DNA of 64,000 nt from Streptomyces diastatochromogenes (GCA_026913215.1 JAPTYK010000001.1:7658341-7722340), one strand, 5' to 3'. Positions 28,396-41,626 are shown, counted from the stretch's first letter. The notes: a model not told the origin generated them from the letters alone. Numbers and translations: made by a program.

Positions 28396-29187
28396 CGACG
28401 GTCCCCGACCTCCTGCCCCACCTCGGCGGCGCGCTTGCGGCCGCAGGCGTCGCGGTGGCGGCCACCCGGCGCCGCGAACTGATAATCCGCTGGTGCGTGT
28501 GGGCGCTCGCCGTCCCTCTGGTGACGGGCGCGTTCTGGCTCGGCGCGCCGGGGATCGCGGCCCTCACGGTCCTGGTCGGACTGGTGGCGGTGGCCGAGTT
28601 CGGCGGACTGCTCCGGCTGGGCCCGGCGGACCGTACGGTCCTCGGCGCGGCCGTCACCGGACTCGTCCTGACCACCTGGCTCGCCCCGGACAGCTCCCGC
28701 GGGCAGCGGCCGCCGGGGCACTCGCGATCGCCGCGGTGCCCCTGCTGTCGGGCGACGCCCAACACGGACTGCGCCGCCTGGCAGCGGGCCTGCTGGGCCT
28801 GGTGTGGCTGGGCACCCTGGCCGGCCTCGTCCCCTCCGGCGCCCTGGGCCTCGTCCTGTTCGTGGCCGTCTCGGTCGCCGACATCACCGCCTACGCCGCC
28901 GGCCGCCGCCTCGGCGGCCCCCGCCTCCCCTGTCCCCGCCAAACACTGGAGCGGCACCCTGGCGGCGCCGCGGCGGCCTCCTCACCCTGGCCGCCCTGTC
29001 CTGCCTGACCTGGCAGACCGCTGTCGCCGTAGCCCTCGGCGGCCCCCTCGGCGACCTCCTCGAATCCATGGTCAAACGCGGCGCCCACGCCAAGGACGCC
29101 GCCCACTGGCTCCCCGGCTCCGGCGGCCTCCTCGACCGCATCGACTCCCTCCTGCTCGCCCTGGCGATCCTGCTGCTCCTGCCGTGA
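28392..29187 (+). CDS. CDP-diglyceride synthetase (CdsA family), frameshifts
   Basis: GTG 28,392 overlaps the preceding stop. About 264 residues after shifts near 28,700 and 28,950. It is strongly hydrophobic (several helices, e.g. FWLGAPGIAALTVLVGLVAVAEFGGLL and LLGLVWLGTLAGLVPSGALGLVLFVAVSVADITAYAAGRRLGG) and ends in the CdsA signature GDLLESMVKRGAHAKDAAHWLPGSGGLLDRIDSLL. The enzyme activates phosphatidate with CTP at the membrane. It is an extra copy next to a tailoring enzyme rather than a housekeeping locus, which points to a specialised phospholipid. Confidence 0.83.
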
Positions 29188-29315
29188 ACCCCGGGCACGG
29201 CACCCCCATGACGACAGCAACGCGCGACCAGCCGCGACCGGCCGGGGAGCCGGGGACCGGCTCCCGTCCACGGCCCAGGGGCCGCACCCGCACCCACCGC
29301 GGGGCGCGGCCCCAC

Positions 29316-29400
29316 GCGCACCCGCCCAGGACCCGGCACCCGCCCAGGACCCGGCACCCGCCCAGGACCCGGCACCCGCCCAGGACCCGGCGCCCGCACC
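29316..29400 (+). repeat. Tandem repeat, about 18-base unit, 4-5 copies
   Basis: The unit CACCCGCCCAGGACCCGG recurs head to tail. It lies in the spacer after the CdsA gene, directly before a LysR remnant, and is expected to vary in copy number. Confidence 0.85.
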
Positions 29401-29409
29401 GACCGATCC

Positions 29410-29571
29410 CGCCCGGCCGCCGCCCACCGCCGCACCCACCCCGGCACCACCGTCCGCGTCCGCGACACCGACCTGACCGACCCCACCTGCGGACTGCGCA
29501 CCGGACTGGTCGACGTGGCCCTCACCCGGGCACCGTTCGACGAGACCGCGGCCGCCGCCTACCGCCCCTGA
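29410..29571 (+). pseudogene. LysR-type regulator remnant (effector-binding part)
   Basis: An open frame without a start codon reads TTVRVRDTDLTDPTCGLRTG then LVDVALTRAPFDETAAAAYRP and stops at 29,571. The pattern DLTDPTxGLRxGxVDVALxRxPF is characteristic of the substrate-binding domain of LysR regulators. Neither the HTH nor the rest of the domain is present; a tandem repeat lies where they should be. About 50 residues of a normal about 300 remain. Confidence 0.6.
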
Positions 29572-29746
29572 CCACCCGCCCCACACCCGCCTCCCGGCCC
29601 GCCGGCCCCTGACGAGACGCGCCCCGCCGCGGAGAAAGCGGAAAAAGGGCAGGACGCCGCCACATCCGTGCCCCCGGCACGGAACCAACACCCTGCCCCC
29701 GCCCCTCTGTCCGAGCGACAGCAGAACACCGTGAACGGAGGCCGCC

Positions 29747-31326
29747 GTGGACCGGCGCACACTGCTCACCGCAGCCACCGGCTTCGCGGCCGCCATCGCC
29801 CCGACGGCCGCCCTCGCCACCACCAGCAGCAGCAGGCAGCGCCCCGGGCCCCGCCCCACCACCGCGCCCGCCAGGCCCGCGGCCGCCGGCCCGCGGCCGC
29901 GCCCCGCCCCGCCGACTGGTCCGCGCTCGACAGGAACCTCCAGGGCGGTCTGATACGGCCGGGCGACGCCGACTACGCCACCGCCCGCCAGCTGTACAAC
30001 ACCCGCTTCGACACGCTGCGCCCCGCCGCCGTCGCCTACGTGGCCCACACCGCGGACATCACCGAGTGCCTGGCCTTCGCACGCCGCCACGGCACCCCGT
30101 CTCCATCCGCAACGGCGGCCACTCCTACGCCGGCTGGTCCAGCGGCAACGGACGCCTGGTCATCGACGTCTCCGCGCTGAAGTCCGTCCGCAGCGGCTCC
30201 GGCAGCGCCGTCATCGGCGCCGGCGCCAAACTCATCGACGTCTACACCCAGCTCGGCGCACGCGGCGTCACCGTCCCCGGCGGCTCCTGCCCCACCGTCG
30301 GCATCTCCGGCCTGACCCTGGGCGGCGGGCACGGCGTGGTCTCCCGCGCCTACGGCCTGACCTCCGACAGCCTCACCGGCGCCCGCATCGTCACCGCCGA
30401 CGGCCGGACCCTCGACGTGTCCAAGGACCGGGAGGCGGACCTGTTCTGGGCCCTGCGCGGCGCGGGGAACGGGAACTTCGGAGTCGTCACCGAACTCCGC
30501 TTCCGCACCCACCAGGCCGCCGACGGCGTCACCGCGTACATGACCTGGCCCTGGTCCAAGGCCGCCGCCGTCCTGCGCTCCTGGCAGGAATGGGGCCCCT
30601 CCCAGCCCGACGAGATCTGGTCGGCACTGCACCTGTCCGCCGTCGCCGGCCGGACCCCCACCGTCTCCGTCAGCTGCTTCTCCCTGGGCACCTACGGCGC
30701 CCTGCAGAACGCCGTCGACCGGCTGGCCAACCGCGCCGGCGGCCCCGGCGCCGCCTCCCGCGTCACCCTGCGCCGCCGCGGCTACCTCGACACCATGCGG
30801 ACGTACGCGGGCTGCGCGACGAAATCCACTCCCCAGTGCCACCTTCCCGGCACCACCCCGGGCCGGCAGCCCACCGGCGTACTCCAGCGGGAGACGTACG
30901 CGGCACGCTCGGACTTCTTCAACCGCTCCCTGAGCGCCGCCGGCATCCGCTCCCTGCTCGACCAGCTCGAACACCACGCCCGCAGCCGCAACAGCGGCGG
31001 CGTCTCCGTCGCCCTCACCGCCCTGGGCGGCGCCGTCAACCGCGTCTCCCCGCAGGCCACCGCCTTCGTCCACCGCAACTCCCGCTTCCTGGCCCAGTAC
31101 ACCGCCTCCTGGCCCGCCGCCCGCACCGGCGCGGCGGCGACGGCCTGGCTGGACACCACCCACACCGCGATGCGCCGGCACGCCTCCGGCGCGGCCTACC
31201 AGAACTACACCGACCCGAACCTGACCGACTGGCGCTCCGCCTACTACGGCCCGGCCGCCCCCGGCTGGCCGCACTGAAGCGGCGCTACGACCCGGGCAGG
31301 CTCTTCGACTTCCCCAGGCCCTGTGA
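29747..31326 (+). CDS. Secreted FAD oxidase, berberine-bridge-enzyme type, frameshifts
   Basis: GTG 29,747 after AACGGAGG. The N-terminus MDRRTLLTAATGFAAAIAPTAALA is a twin-arginine-type signal peptide. The FAD domain has SIRNGGHSYAGW (His for covalent FAD), VTVPGGSCPTVGISGLTLGGGHG (Cys for the second covalent link), and LFWALRGAGNGNFGVVTELRF. The C-terminal BBE motif YYGPAAPGW...RLAALKRRYDPGRLFDFP ends at TGA 31,326 after correction. Shifts lie near 29,850, 30,100, 31,275 and 31,315. Bicovalent flavoenzymes of this type oxidise sugars, alkaloids or polyketide alcohols. No partner gene is evident; the neighbours are unrelated remnants. Confidence 0.84.
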
Positions 31327-31340
31327 ACCGGCGCCCCACC

Positions 31341-31790
31341 TCAGGAACGCGCCCCGGTGTGACGGGCAGCCGCTTGAGCGCGTGCGACCGGAAGGCCCGC
31401 CGCCGAGGCAGCTGCCGCGCGGGCACGCAACGAGCGGGCCCGGGAAGGCACGGACGACCACTCCCAGGGCGACACGGATCTGCGAACGGGCGGCGGAGCC
31501 CCGAGACAGCGGTGCGGCCCCCGGCCGAGCGCGAGGTGCGCCTCGTCCTGCCGCCCGGTGCCGAACCGGTCGGCACCGGGGTGGCGCAGCGGGTCGCGGT
31601 GGGCGGACGCCCGACACGGCAGCACCGTGCCCCCGGCCGGCACCACGGTGCCCCCGATCCCCACGTCCACGGTCGGCGAGCGCCGGATGGCGGTGTGGCG
31701 GGGCGTCGCGTGGCGAAGAAGCTCCCCGACAGTGCCGGGAAGCAACTCCGGTTCGGCGCGCAGGGCTTCGAGCCGCTCGGGATGCCGCAG
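31341..31790 (-). pseudogene. Cytochrome P450 remnant (C-terminal third)
   Basis: On the minus strand the sequence HPERLEALRAEPELL, VGELLRHATPRHTAIRR (the K-helix ExxR), VPAGGTVLPCRASAHRDPLRHPGADRFG and LALGRGPHRCLGAP (heme loop with the Cys) is unmistakably P450, followed in another frame by ALKRLPVTPG, the usual P450 end. The heme-loop Phe is Leu. About 250 N-terminal residues are missing: upstream of 31,790 the same frame has no P450 sequence. It is truncated as well as frameshifted, so it is a real relic and not only a sequencing artefact. Confidence 0.75.
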
Positions 31791-32013
31791 CCGCGACGTC
31801 CCCGGGACTCTCGGGTTCCAGCGCGGCGCCGGCCCGGCTCCTCGCACACCTGCCGCACCCTGCCCCGTTGAGCAGGCCGGCGTCCGGCGCGGGCGGCAGG
31901 GAGAAGCCCTTGGACCCCGGACCAGAGGTTCCCGGCGCCAGGGGCAGGGTCGGGCCGGTGACCGCGCCATCATTGACCGACCACCGACGTCACCCGCGGA
32001 TGAAGGGCTGTTC

Positions 32014-33137
32014 ATGGTGCTGATCTACGCTTTCCGGGATGTCCACGGCACGTGGTACGGCGATCCCGACGCCCCCCTCCACGACAGCCGGCCCGGCCGC
32101 GGGACCTTGACCCTTCCCCGTACCGCGCCGGGCGAAGACCTCGGTCTGTTCGACGGCCAGCGGGTCGAGGTCCTCTACGCGGCATGCGACCTGGAAGCGA
32201 GCCAGACCCGCTACCGGCTCGACGACGGCGACTCCTTCGCCGCCACCTGGCACGTCCACGAGTTGCTCTCCCCGGCCTACCGGCACGTCCCCACGGCCCC
32301 CGCCGCCGCCGGGGGCGCGAAGGAGGTGAGGCTGGAGATCAGCGATTCGCACCGCCGTTACAGCCTGCACGCCGGGGTACGGGCCGAAGGCCGCGTCGAG
32401 ATCACCGTCGTCGTCTCCACCCCGGACGGTGTCATCCACGGCGAACTGACCGGCGAGGTGGACGCCCCCGACCTCGACGCCATCGGCCGTCTCCTCGCCT
32501 CCGCCTCCCTCGCCTCGGCCTCCCTCGCCTCCGCTCCTCTCGCCTCCGTTCCCCCCACTTCGGCTCCTCTCGCCTCCGCTCCCCTCACCTCGGCTCCTCT
32601 CGCCTCCGCTCCGGCCACGGCCTCCGCTCCGGCCACGGCCTCCGCTCCCGCCACGGTCTCCGCCACGGAGGCCGCCCCCGTCGCCCCCTCACCGGCGGCT
32701 CCCGTCAAAGCCACCCGCCACGGCCGGGCCTGGACCCCGAAGCCGTCGCCCGCCTCGAAGAGCGCTACCGGGCGGGCAGGACGCCAGAGCAGCTGGCCGA
32801 GGAGCTCGGACGCAGTGAGAAGTCCATTCGCTGGAAGCTGTACGGCCTCGAACTCGGGCCCTACCCCAGCGATCTGGTGCCCGCTCCGCGTCCTGCGGCC
32901 GAGCCGGAAGCGCCGAGGGCGTACACCGTGCAGGAGAAGCGGAAGCTGCACCCCCACGCGTACAAGCCCTGGGAGCCGGCCGACGACCAGCGGCTCGCCG
33001 AGCGCTGTGCCCAGGGCGTCTCCCTGGTGGAGCTGTCGAAGGAGTTCGGCCGCAACGAAGGGGCTGTCGCCTCGCGGCTGCTGAAGATCCGAGCGGAGGG
33101 GCCGGCCGCCGACGACGCCTGGGAGTACGGGGGATAG
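32014..33137 (+). CDS. HTH protein with Ala/Ser/Leu repeat linker, function unknown
   Basis: About 375 residues (one frameshift near 32,725). Residues 1-155 are an unrecognised N-terminal domain (MVLIYAFRDVHGTWYGDPDAPLHDSRPG..., VEVLYAACDLEASQTRYRLDDGDSFAATWHVHELLSP). Residues about 160-225 are a low-complexity linker of repeated LAS-AP/AS-like pentapeptides. The C-terminus has two similar homeodomain-like helical pieces: WTPEAVARLEERYRAGRTPEQLAEELGRSEKSIRWKLYGLEL and WEPADDQRLAERCAQGVSLVELSKEFGRNEGAVASRLLKI, resembling GcrA or sigma-region-4-type HTHs. Probably DNA-binding. No defined neighbours. Confidence 0.72.
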
Positions 33138-33209
33138 GGGGCGTCGCCCGGCCCGGGACCGCCCGCGCACGCGCCCGGCCCGGGTACCGGCGTCCGTAGC
33201 TCACCGGGA

Positions 33210-33583
33210 TCAGGGGACGGGCGTCCCGCCCCCGGGCAGGGCGGTGCCGGCGTCCTCGCCGGCCCGCGCGACACTGGCGGGGTGGCAGTCGGGGCACCGC
33301 GCCATGCGGGACATGTCCTCTCCGGGGAGGGTGACCGCGACCCAGCGGAGACCGAGTTCCGGCCCGTCGCACCGGCCGCACCACTCGGGCAGGGGCGCGG
33401 CGCGGGCGGTGGGCAGGGGCGGGGGTCCGGGAGGATCTGCCCGCGGGCGAGGGCGGCCTTGACGAATCCCGCCGCCAGCAGGCTGTGGCTGTCCGCGGCC
33501 CGGTAGCGGCCGGCGGCGAGCAGCGCGCGGGCTTCCGTGAGGAGTTCTTCCGCCGCGGTCAGGTGCTCATAGGGAGAGGGCAC
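33210..33583 (-). CDS. Small Cys/His zinc-ribbon-like protein, frameshift
   Basis: GTG 33,583; about 124 residues after one shift near 33,430. N-terminus helical: SPYEHLTAAEELLTEARALLAAGRYRAADSHSLLAAGFVKAALARGQILP. C-terminus: PLPEWCGRCDGPELGLRWVAVTLPGEDMSRMARCPDCHPASVARAG, with C-x2-C and C-x2-C-H that could bind zinc. It is encoded 5 bases after the next gene on the same strand, which also has Cys/His pairs, so the two probably work together. Unrecognised family. Confidence 0.6.
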
Positions 33584-33588
33584 CGGCT

Positions 33589-34320
33589 CTACCTCTCGTC
33601 GGGGAGTACGGGCAGGTCGCGTCGCCGTGGCCGGAGGGCCGGACGCCGTTCGCGGTCGCGGATCTGCGCCGGCGGAACCGCCGGTGCCCTCCGCTTCTCG
33701 TCGGCGACGCAGAACAGACAGCGCGGTCCTCCGCTCGCGGCGGGGTCGACCGGGGCTCCGGGATGCTGGCGGCACCGGGAGTACGAACGGGGCCGTGACA
33801 GCTCGCGCGCGATGATGAAAGCGCCGTGCACCAGGTCGGCCACGCGGGTGAACTCCTCCCAGTCCGACCGGAAGTGCAGGTCGAAACTCAGGTCGTTGAT
33901 CTGCCGCATCGTCTGCAGCAGTCCCTCGTGGGTGTAGGGCGGCGGCGGAATCTGGTACACGCCGGGCTGTCTCGGCATACCGCGGCGGGCCCGCGGGTCG
34001 CCGACCCGCCGGTTGCTGTTGCAGAACAGGCACTGCCCCCATCCCTCGGGCGGCTCCGGGTCGACCGGGCCGTTGGGATGGATCCCGCACCCCGTGGAGC
34101 TGCGGGGCAGGGCGAGATTGCGCACCGTGACGAACACCCTGTACAGCGAGTCGGCGATCTCTTCGTACTCCGTCGGGTCCCCGTGGCCCACGATCGCCCG
34201 GACCCGGTCGTCCACGCTCGGGAGGCTGGAGCGCAGCTCCGCGAGGAAGTACGGGCGTTTCGTCGGCACGCGGTAGGTGGAGTGATGCGGAAAGTCCACA
34301 CCGGAAAGACCATCGCACAA
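33589..34320 (-). CDS. Unknown protein with a duplicated Cys/His motif
   Basis: About 243 residues, no frameshift. Two copies of one module are seen: CGIHPNGPVDPEPPEGWGQCLFCNSNRR and CRQHPGAPVDPAASGGPRCLFCVADEKR, i.e. C-x2-HP-x2-PVDP...CLFC. Each follows a similar helical stretch (YEEIADSLYRVFVTVRNLALPRS; FTRVADLVHGAFIIARELSRPRS), so the protein arose by internal duplication. Each C-x2-H...C-x2-C set could hold one zinc. The start is uncertain: TTG 34,320 opens the frame, while GTG 34,299 gives VDFPHHSTYRVPTKRPYF. I do not recognise the family. Confidence 0.65.
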   Translation of the reverse strand: MCDGLSGVDFPHHSTYRVPTKRPYFLAELRSSLPSVDDRVRAIVGHGDPTEYEEIADSLYRVFVTVRNLALPRSSTGCGIHPNGPVDPEPPEGWGQCLFCNSNRRVGDPRARRGMPRQPGVYQIPPPPYTHEGLLQTMRQINDLSFDLHFRSDWEEFTRVADLVHGAFIIARELSRPRSYSRCRQHPGAPVDPAASGGPRCLFCVADEKRRAPAVPPAQIRDRERRPALRPRRRDLPVLPDER

Positions 34321-34508
34321 GCCGTCGCGGGCGCCAGCTCACGGGCGCCGCTTCACTCCCACGATGAGGAACTCCACACCATCGGGTGATGTGCGGAATT
34401 CCGTCCTGCGCGGCCTGTCACGTTCTTGGGCGCTGCTCCGTCAGTGCTGTGCAGACGCCGGCGGGAGCGCCGGCGAGGCGGACCGAGTGCGAGAGTGGGA
34501 GCCCTGTC

Positions 34509-35004
34509 ATGTCGAACACCGCTGTTCCGATTTCCCGTATGCCGAACCCGGGCGAGTTCGTTCCCGAACTGGCCGATGTGAGTGCCGCGTTGTTCCGTGC
34601 GACGGGCAACCGGTCCGTCCCGCGCACCACGATCAGCCTGGTGCACCTGCGGGCGGGGCAGATCGTCCACAACACCTACCTCACGGTGCTGAACACGAGT
34701 TTCCTGCGGAAGGCGGGGGGAGTCCGAGGAGCGGATCACCGCGGTCGCGTCCTGGCAGGACGCCCCGTACTTCACCCCGGCCGAGCGGGCGGCTCTCGCG
34801 CTGGCCGAAGCGGTCCTCCAGCCCGCCCCGCACGGCCGCGAGCGCGTGACGGACGAGGTCTACGCGGAGGCGGCCCGGCACTACGACGACAAGGCCCTGG
34901 CCACGCTGACCATCGCGATCGGCCAGATCAACTTCTTCATCGCCCTGGCGCTGATCGGCAAGCCCCAGCCGGTCGCCTCCCTCGCCGACCAGCAGTGGGA
35001 CTGA
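34509..35004 (+). CDS. AhpD/carboxymuconolactone-decarboxylase-like protein lacking CxxC, frameshift
   Basis: About 165 residues (one shift near 34,718). The scaffold is AhpD-like: MPNPGEFVPELADVSAALFRATGNRSVPRTTISLVHLRAGQIVHNTY, then ERITAVASWQDAPYFTPAERAALALAEAVLQ, and YDDKALATLTIAIGQINFFIALALIG. In AhpD proteins the redox pair lies in the INGCxYCVxMH stretch; here that stretch reads IVHNTYLTVLNTSFLRKAG with no Cys and no His. It cannot be a thiol peroxidase partner in the usual way. No operon partner. Confidence 0.78.
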
Positions 35005-35141
35005 CCGCCACCGGCGGCAGCGGGAGGCCCGCAGGGTCGCTGCGGCCGCCGTCCCGCGCGGGGCGCGGTGAGTGCCGGCGGTTCCGGCGCTCCGTAGTGC
35101 CCGCGGCGGGCACGGCCCCGCGGGCACACGGAGGCGGCGGG

Positions 35142-35786
35142 TCACTTCGTGCTGGGGCAGCGGGGCAGGAGGCCGTCGAGGAGGGTGGCGCAGGCGGACT
35201 GGAGGCCGGCCTCCAGGTCGGCCTCGCCCTCGGGGGCCTGGACCCAGCGGTAGAGGGTGCCGAGGTAGACGTCGCGCAGCAGGGTGCCGGCGAGGGGGGC
35301 GTCGACGTCCTGGGAGATGTCGCCGGCCCGCTGGCCCGCTTCGATGAAATCGCTGAACATGTGGGCCACGTAGGGCTGTTCGTGCAGGGGGAAGCCCGCA
35401 CGCACCCAGGCGGTCAGGACGGCCTTGGTCTGGGCGGGGTCCTCCAGGCTGACGGCGGCCAGGATGCTCATGCAGCGCGAGAGGGCGGCGCGGATGTCCT
35501 TGACCTGAGCGGGGGGGATGCCTTCCGCCTCCAGTCCGCGGCGCAGCTGGAGGCGCCGCTGCTCGCCCCATTCGGCGATGAGGTCCTCCTTGCGCTGGAA
35601 GTGGTTGAAGAAGGTGCCGCGCGCCACGTCGGCCTCCTCGGTGATCTCGTCGACCGAGGTCTGGTCGTATCCCTTCTGGGTGAACAGGTCCAGGGCGGCT
35701 TCGTAGATCCGGTTCTTCACGCGCAGTTTGTTGCGTTCCCTGCGGCCCTGCGGTTGTGCCACGGTGTTGGCCGGCGTGTCTGCCAT
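35142..35786 (-). CDS. TetR-family regulator
   Basis: 214 residues, intact. HTH region: NRIYEAALDLFTQKGYDQTSVDEITEEADVARGTFFNHFQRKEDLIAEWG. The effector domain is mostly helical with AVLTAWVRAGFPLHEQPYVAHMFSDFIEAGQ. It lies downstream of the type I PKS gene on the same strand, after a strong terminator, with an inverted repeat in its own promoter. It may control itself, the PKS/ligase pair, or both. The DNA-binding helix does not resemble gamma-butyrolactone receptors of the ArpA group. Confidence 0.88.
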   Translation of the reverse strand: MADTPANTVAQPQGRRERNKLRVKNRIYEAALDLFTQKGYDQTSVDEITEEADVARGTFFNHFQRKEDLIAEWGEQRRLQLRRGLEAEGIPPAQVKDIRAALSRCMSILAAVSLEDPAQTKAVLTAWVRAGFPLHEQPYVAHMFSDFIEAGQRAGDISQDVDAPLAGTLLRDVYLGTLYRWVQAPEGEADLEAGLQSACATLLDGLLPRCPSTK

Positions 35787-35884
35787 GTGTGCGTACTCCT
35801 GTCGCGCGGTGGGTGAGGCCCGTCTCGGATCCGCTGCCCGTGTCGTCGACGGTCGTCCGGCCCACCGGCAGCCACTTCACTTGT

Positions 35885-35928
35885 ATCACGATGCATGAAT
35901 GTTCAGTAGTTCATGTTTGATTCGTGAT
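35885..35928. promoter_or_regulatory. Nested inverted repeats before tetR gene
   Basis: ATCACGA (35,885-35,891) pairs with TCGTGAT (35,922-35,928), and CATGAA (35,894-35,899) with TTCATG (35,910-35,915). The stretch is unusually AT-rich for the window and begins about 100 bases upstream of the tetR start: a plausible autoregulatory operator. Confidence 0.6.
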
Positions 35929-35932
35929 GTAG

Positions 35933-35974
35933 AGCCCTGGTGGGAGCGGTCCGCGGACCGCTCCCACCAGGGCT
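35933..35974. terminator. 42-base perfect palindrome (terminator of the PKS gene)
   Basis: AGCCCTGGTGGGAGCGGTCCG is followed directly by its exact complement, 21 bases each arm, 10 bases after the PKS stop in the direction of transcription. As RNA it forms a very stable hairpin, the expected end of the PKS transcript. Confidence 0.85.
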
Positions 35975-35984
35975 TTGCCGGCCG

Positions 35985-39933
<3,949 letters not shown>

Positions 39934-40385
39934 GACAAAGCCCCCCTCGTATCGGTCCCGGCGCGACCGGTGCACGCCAGGACGGCTGCCCCCCGGCAGC
40001 ATCGAGGCGTGATCGTAGTTCAATTCTGTACGCCAGAACAATGATGGGCCGAAAGGGCATCTTTGGCCGAAAAGCCATCCCAGTGCCGCCTGTTGGGGCA
40101 CGCCCGAGGGGCGTCGGGCCCGTGGGTGCGGGGGTGTGAGCAGCGGCGATGCCGGGTGGAGGGGTCCGCGCCGGCCCGGCTCCGGCCAGGGCGCCCCGGG
40201 CGTCGGCGGGGAGAGGTGCGCGGAAGGTGATGCGCGCCACCGGGAAAGTGGACTATGGTTAAAACTCGTACCCCAGATCAATAAAGGGCTATGGTCTTGC
40301 CATGGTTCGCGGTCGGACGGTGCGTCGGGTGCCGCACGTCACCGCGCACCGGGCAACCGCACAAGAGCGATAGGGGGAAGCCCGG
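39934..40385. promoter_or_regulatory. Divergent PKS/ligase promoter region with direct repeats
   Basis: No gene is seen in this 450-base spacer. Two 22-base stretches at 40,028-40,049 and 40,268-40,289 match at 18 positions, sharing GTAC-N-CCAGA-N-CAAT and GGGC. One lies about 95 bases before the PKS start, the other about 100 before the ligase start, in the same orientation on the plus strand. They may bind a common regulator. TTCTG-N5-CAGAA within the first copy is a small inverted repeat. Confidence 0.6.
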
Positions 40386-41626
40386 ATGGCTTCACACACG
40401 TGCCGGCCGGCTCCGTTACGGAGCGCGGGGCCCCTGGTGAAGGGAGTGGCCGGTGGACGGCAACAGGCGGTGCGGGAGCCCGTGCCCGCCCTGGAGGGCG
40501 TGGTGCGCCAGGCGATGTGCCTGCCCTCGCTCGCCCCGAAGTACGAACGGCCGCGGGGACGGGGGCGCCTGACGCTCGACGACCTTCCGGTGCTCACCCG
40601 GAGCGAGCTGGAGACCGCGACCGCCGAGGCACTGGCCCTGGGGCTGGGCGGCGGAACGCTCTGGGCGCACGGCGGGACCCTGGAGGCCCCGGGCCTGAGC
40701 CTGCTGCCCCAGGAGATGTTCGCCGCCCAGATCCGTGACGACTGGAACCCGCTGGGTCCCACCGACGTCGTCGCCAACCTGCACCCGGCCGGCCGGATGC
40801 AGCCCGACCACTACTTCGTCAACCGCTTCGCCGCCGCCTCCGGCGCCATGGTCCTGCCGGTCGGCCGGCTGCCCGAGGACCCCGACGACGACTGGCTCGC
40901 CTTCTTCGCCCGCCACCACGTCACCGCCGTCGCGGCGCCCCGCAGGCCGTGGTCCGGCTGCTGGGGGCGAGCACCGCGGGCCGGCCCGTGCCCTGGCTGC
41001 GCACCCTGCTGCTGGGCGGCGCGTTCCACGACACGACCGAGGACGGCCTGCTCGCCTCCCGCTTCCCCTACACCGACGTGTGGCGCCTGTACGGCACGCC
41101 GACGGCGTGGGTGATCGGCCAGCGCGGTCCGCAGTGCCTGGCGGACGTCTACCACCCGCTGTCCCACCAGCACGTGGAGGTGGCCGACGGGCGGTTGCTG
41201 GTGACGACGCTGACGACGTCCCGCTTCCCCCCGCTCATCCGCTACGACACCCAGGAGCGCGGCGAGTTCACGCACTGCGCCTGCGGCCGCCCCGGGCCGG
41301 CCGTCCGGGTCCTCGGCGCCCGCCCGCCCTTCTTCCGCCTCCACGGCCACACCGTGTCCGCCCGGGAACTGGTCGACCTGGCGACCGCCCACGAGGAGGT
41401 CGACGGCGCCCAGGTCGCGGTCGGTCCCGACCAGCGCGTCCAGCTGCGGGTCCGCCTCGCGCCCGGTGCCGCCGACGACCACCACAGCCACGCCTGGATC
41501 AGGTTCCGGGTGCTGGAAAGCCATCTCGCCCTCGCCGCGTGCGCGCGCGAGCAGCCGGACGCCTTCGAGGTGATCTCCGTGGACGAGCTGTCCGGCCCGT
41601 CCGCCCTGGTGTTCGAGGAGTTCTGA
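40386..41626 (+). CDS. AMP-dependent acyl ligase (PaaK-like), frameshift near 40,945
   Basis: ATG 40,386 with AGGGGGAAG upstream; about 413 residues. It follows the phenylacetate-CoA-ligase/F390-synthetase pattern: LDDLPVLTRSELETATAEALALGLGGGTLWAHGGTLEAP (where the phosphate loop should be), VVANLHPAGRMQPDHYFVNRF, PWLRTLLLGGAFHDTTEDGL, DVWRLYGTPTAWVIG (the YGxTE-like motif), PLIRYDTQERGEF (the RYxxxD motif) and FFRLHGHTVSARELVD (hinge). It should adenylate a carboxylic acid. Divergent from the PKS, it may activate the PKS product or a starter, like the ligases next to salicylate-type PKSs. The phosphate loop is not the usual SSG-rich kind, so activity should not be assumed. Confidence 0.75.

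Noticed and set aside
35142..35786. TetR protein as the receptor for the AfsA-type signal
   Set aside because: The HTH and effector parts look like general TetR/AcrR repressors, not ArpA-type receptors, and the gene is 11 kb away with its own operator.
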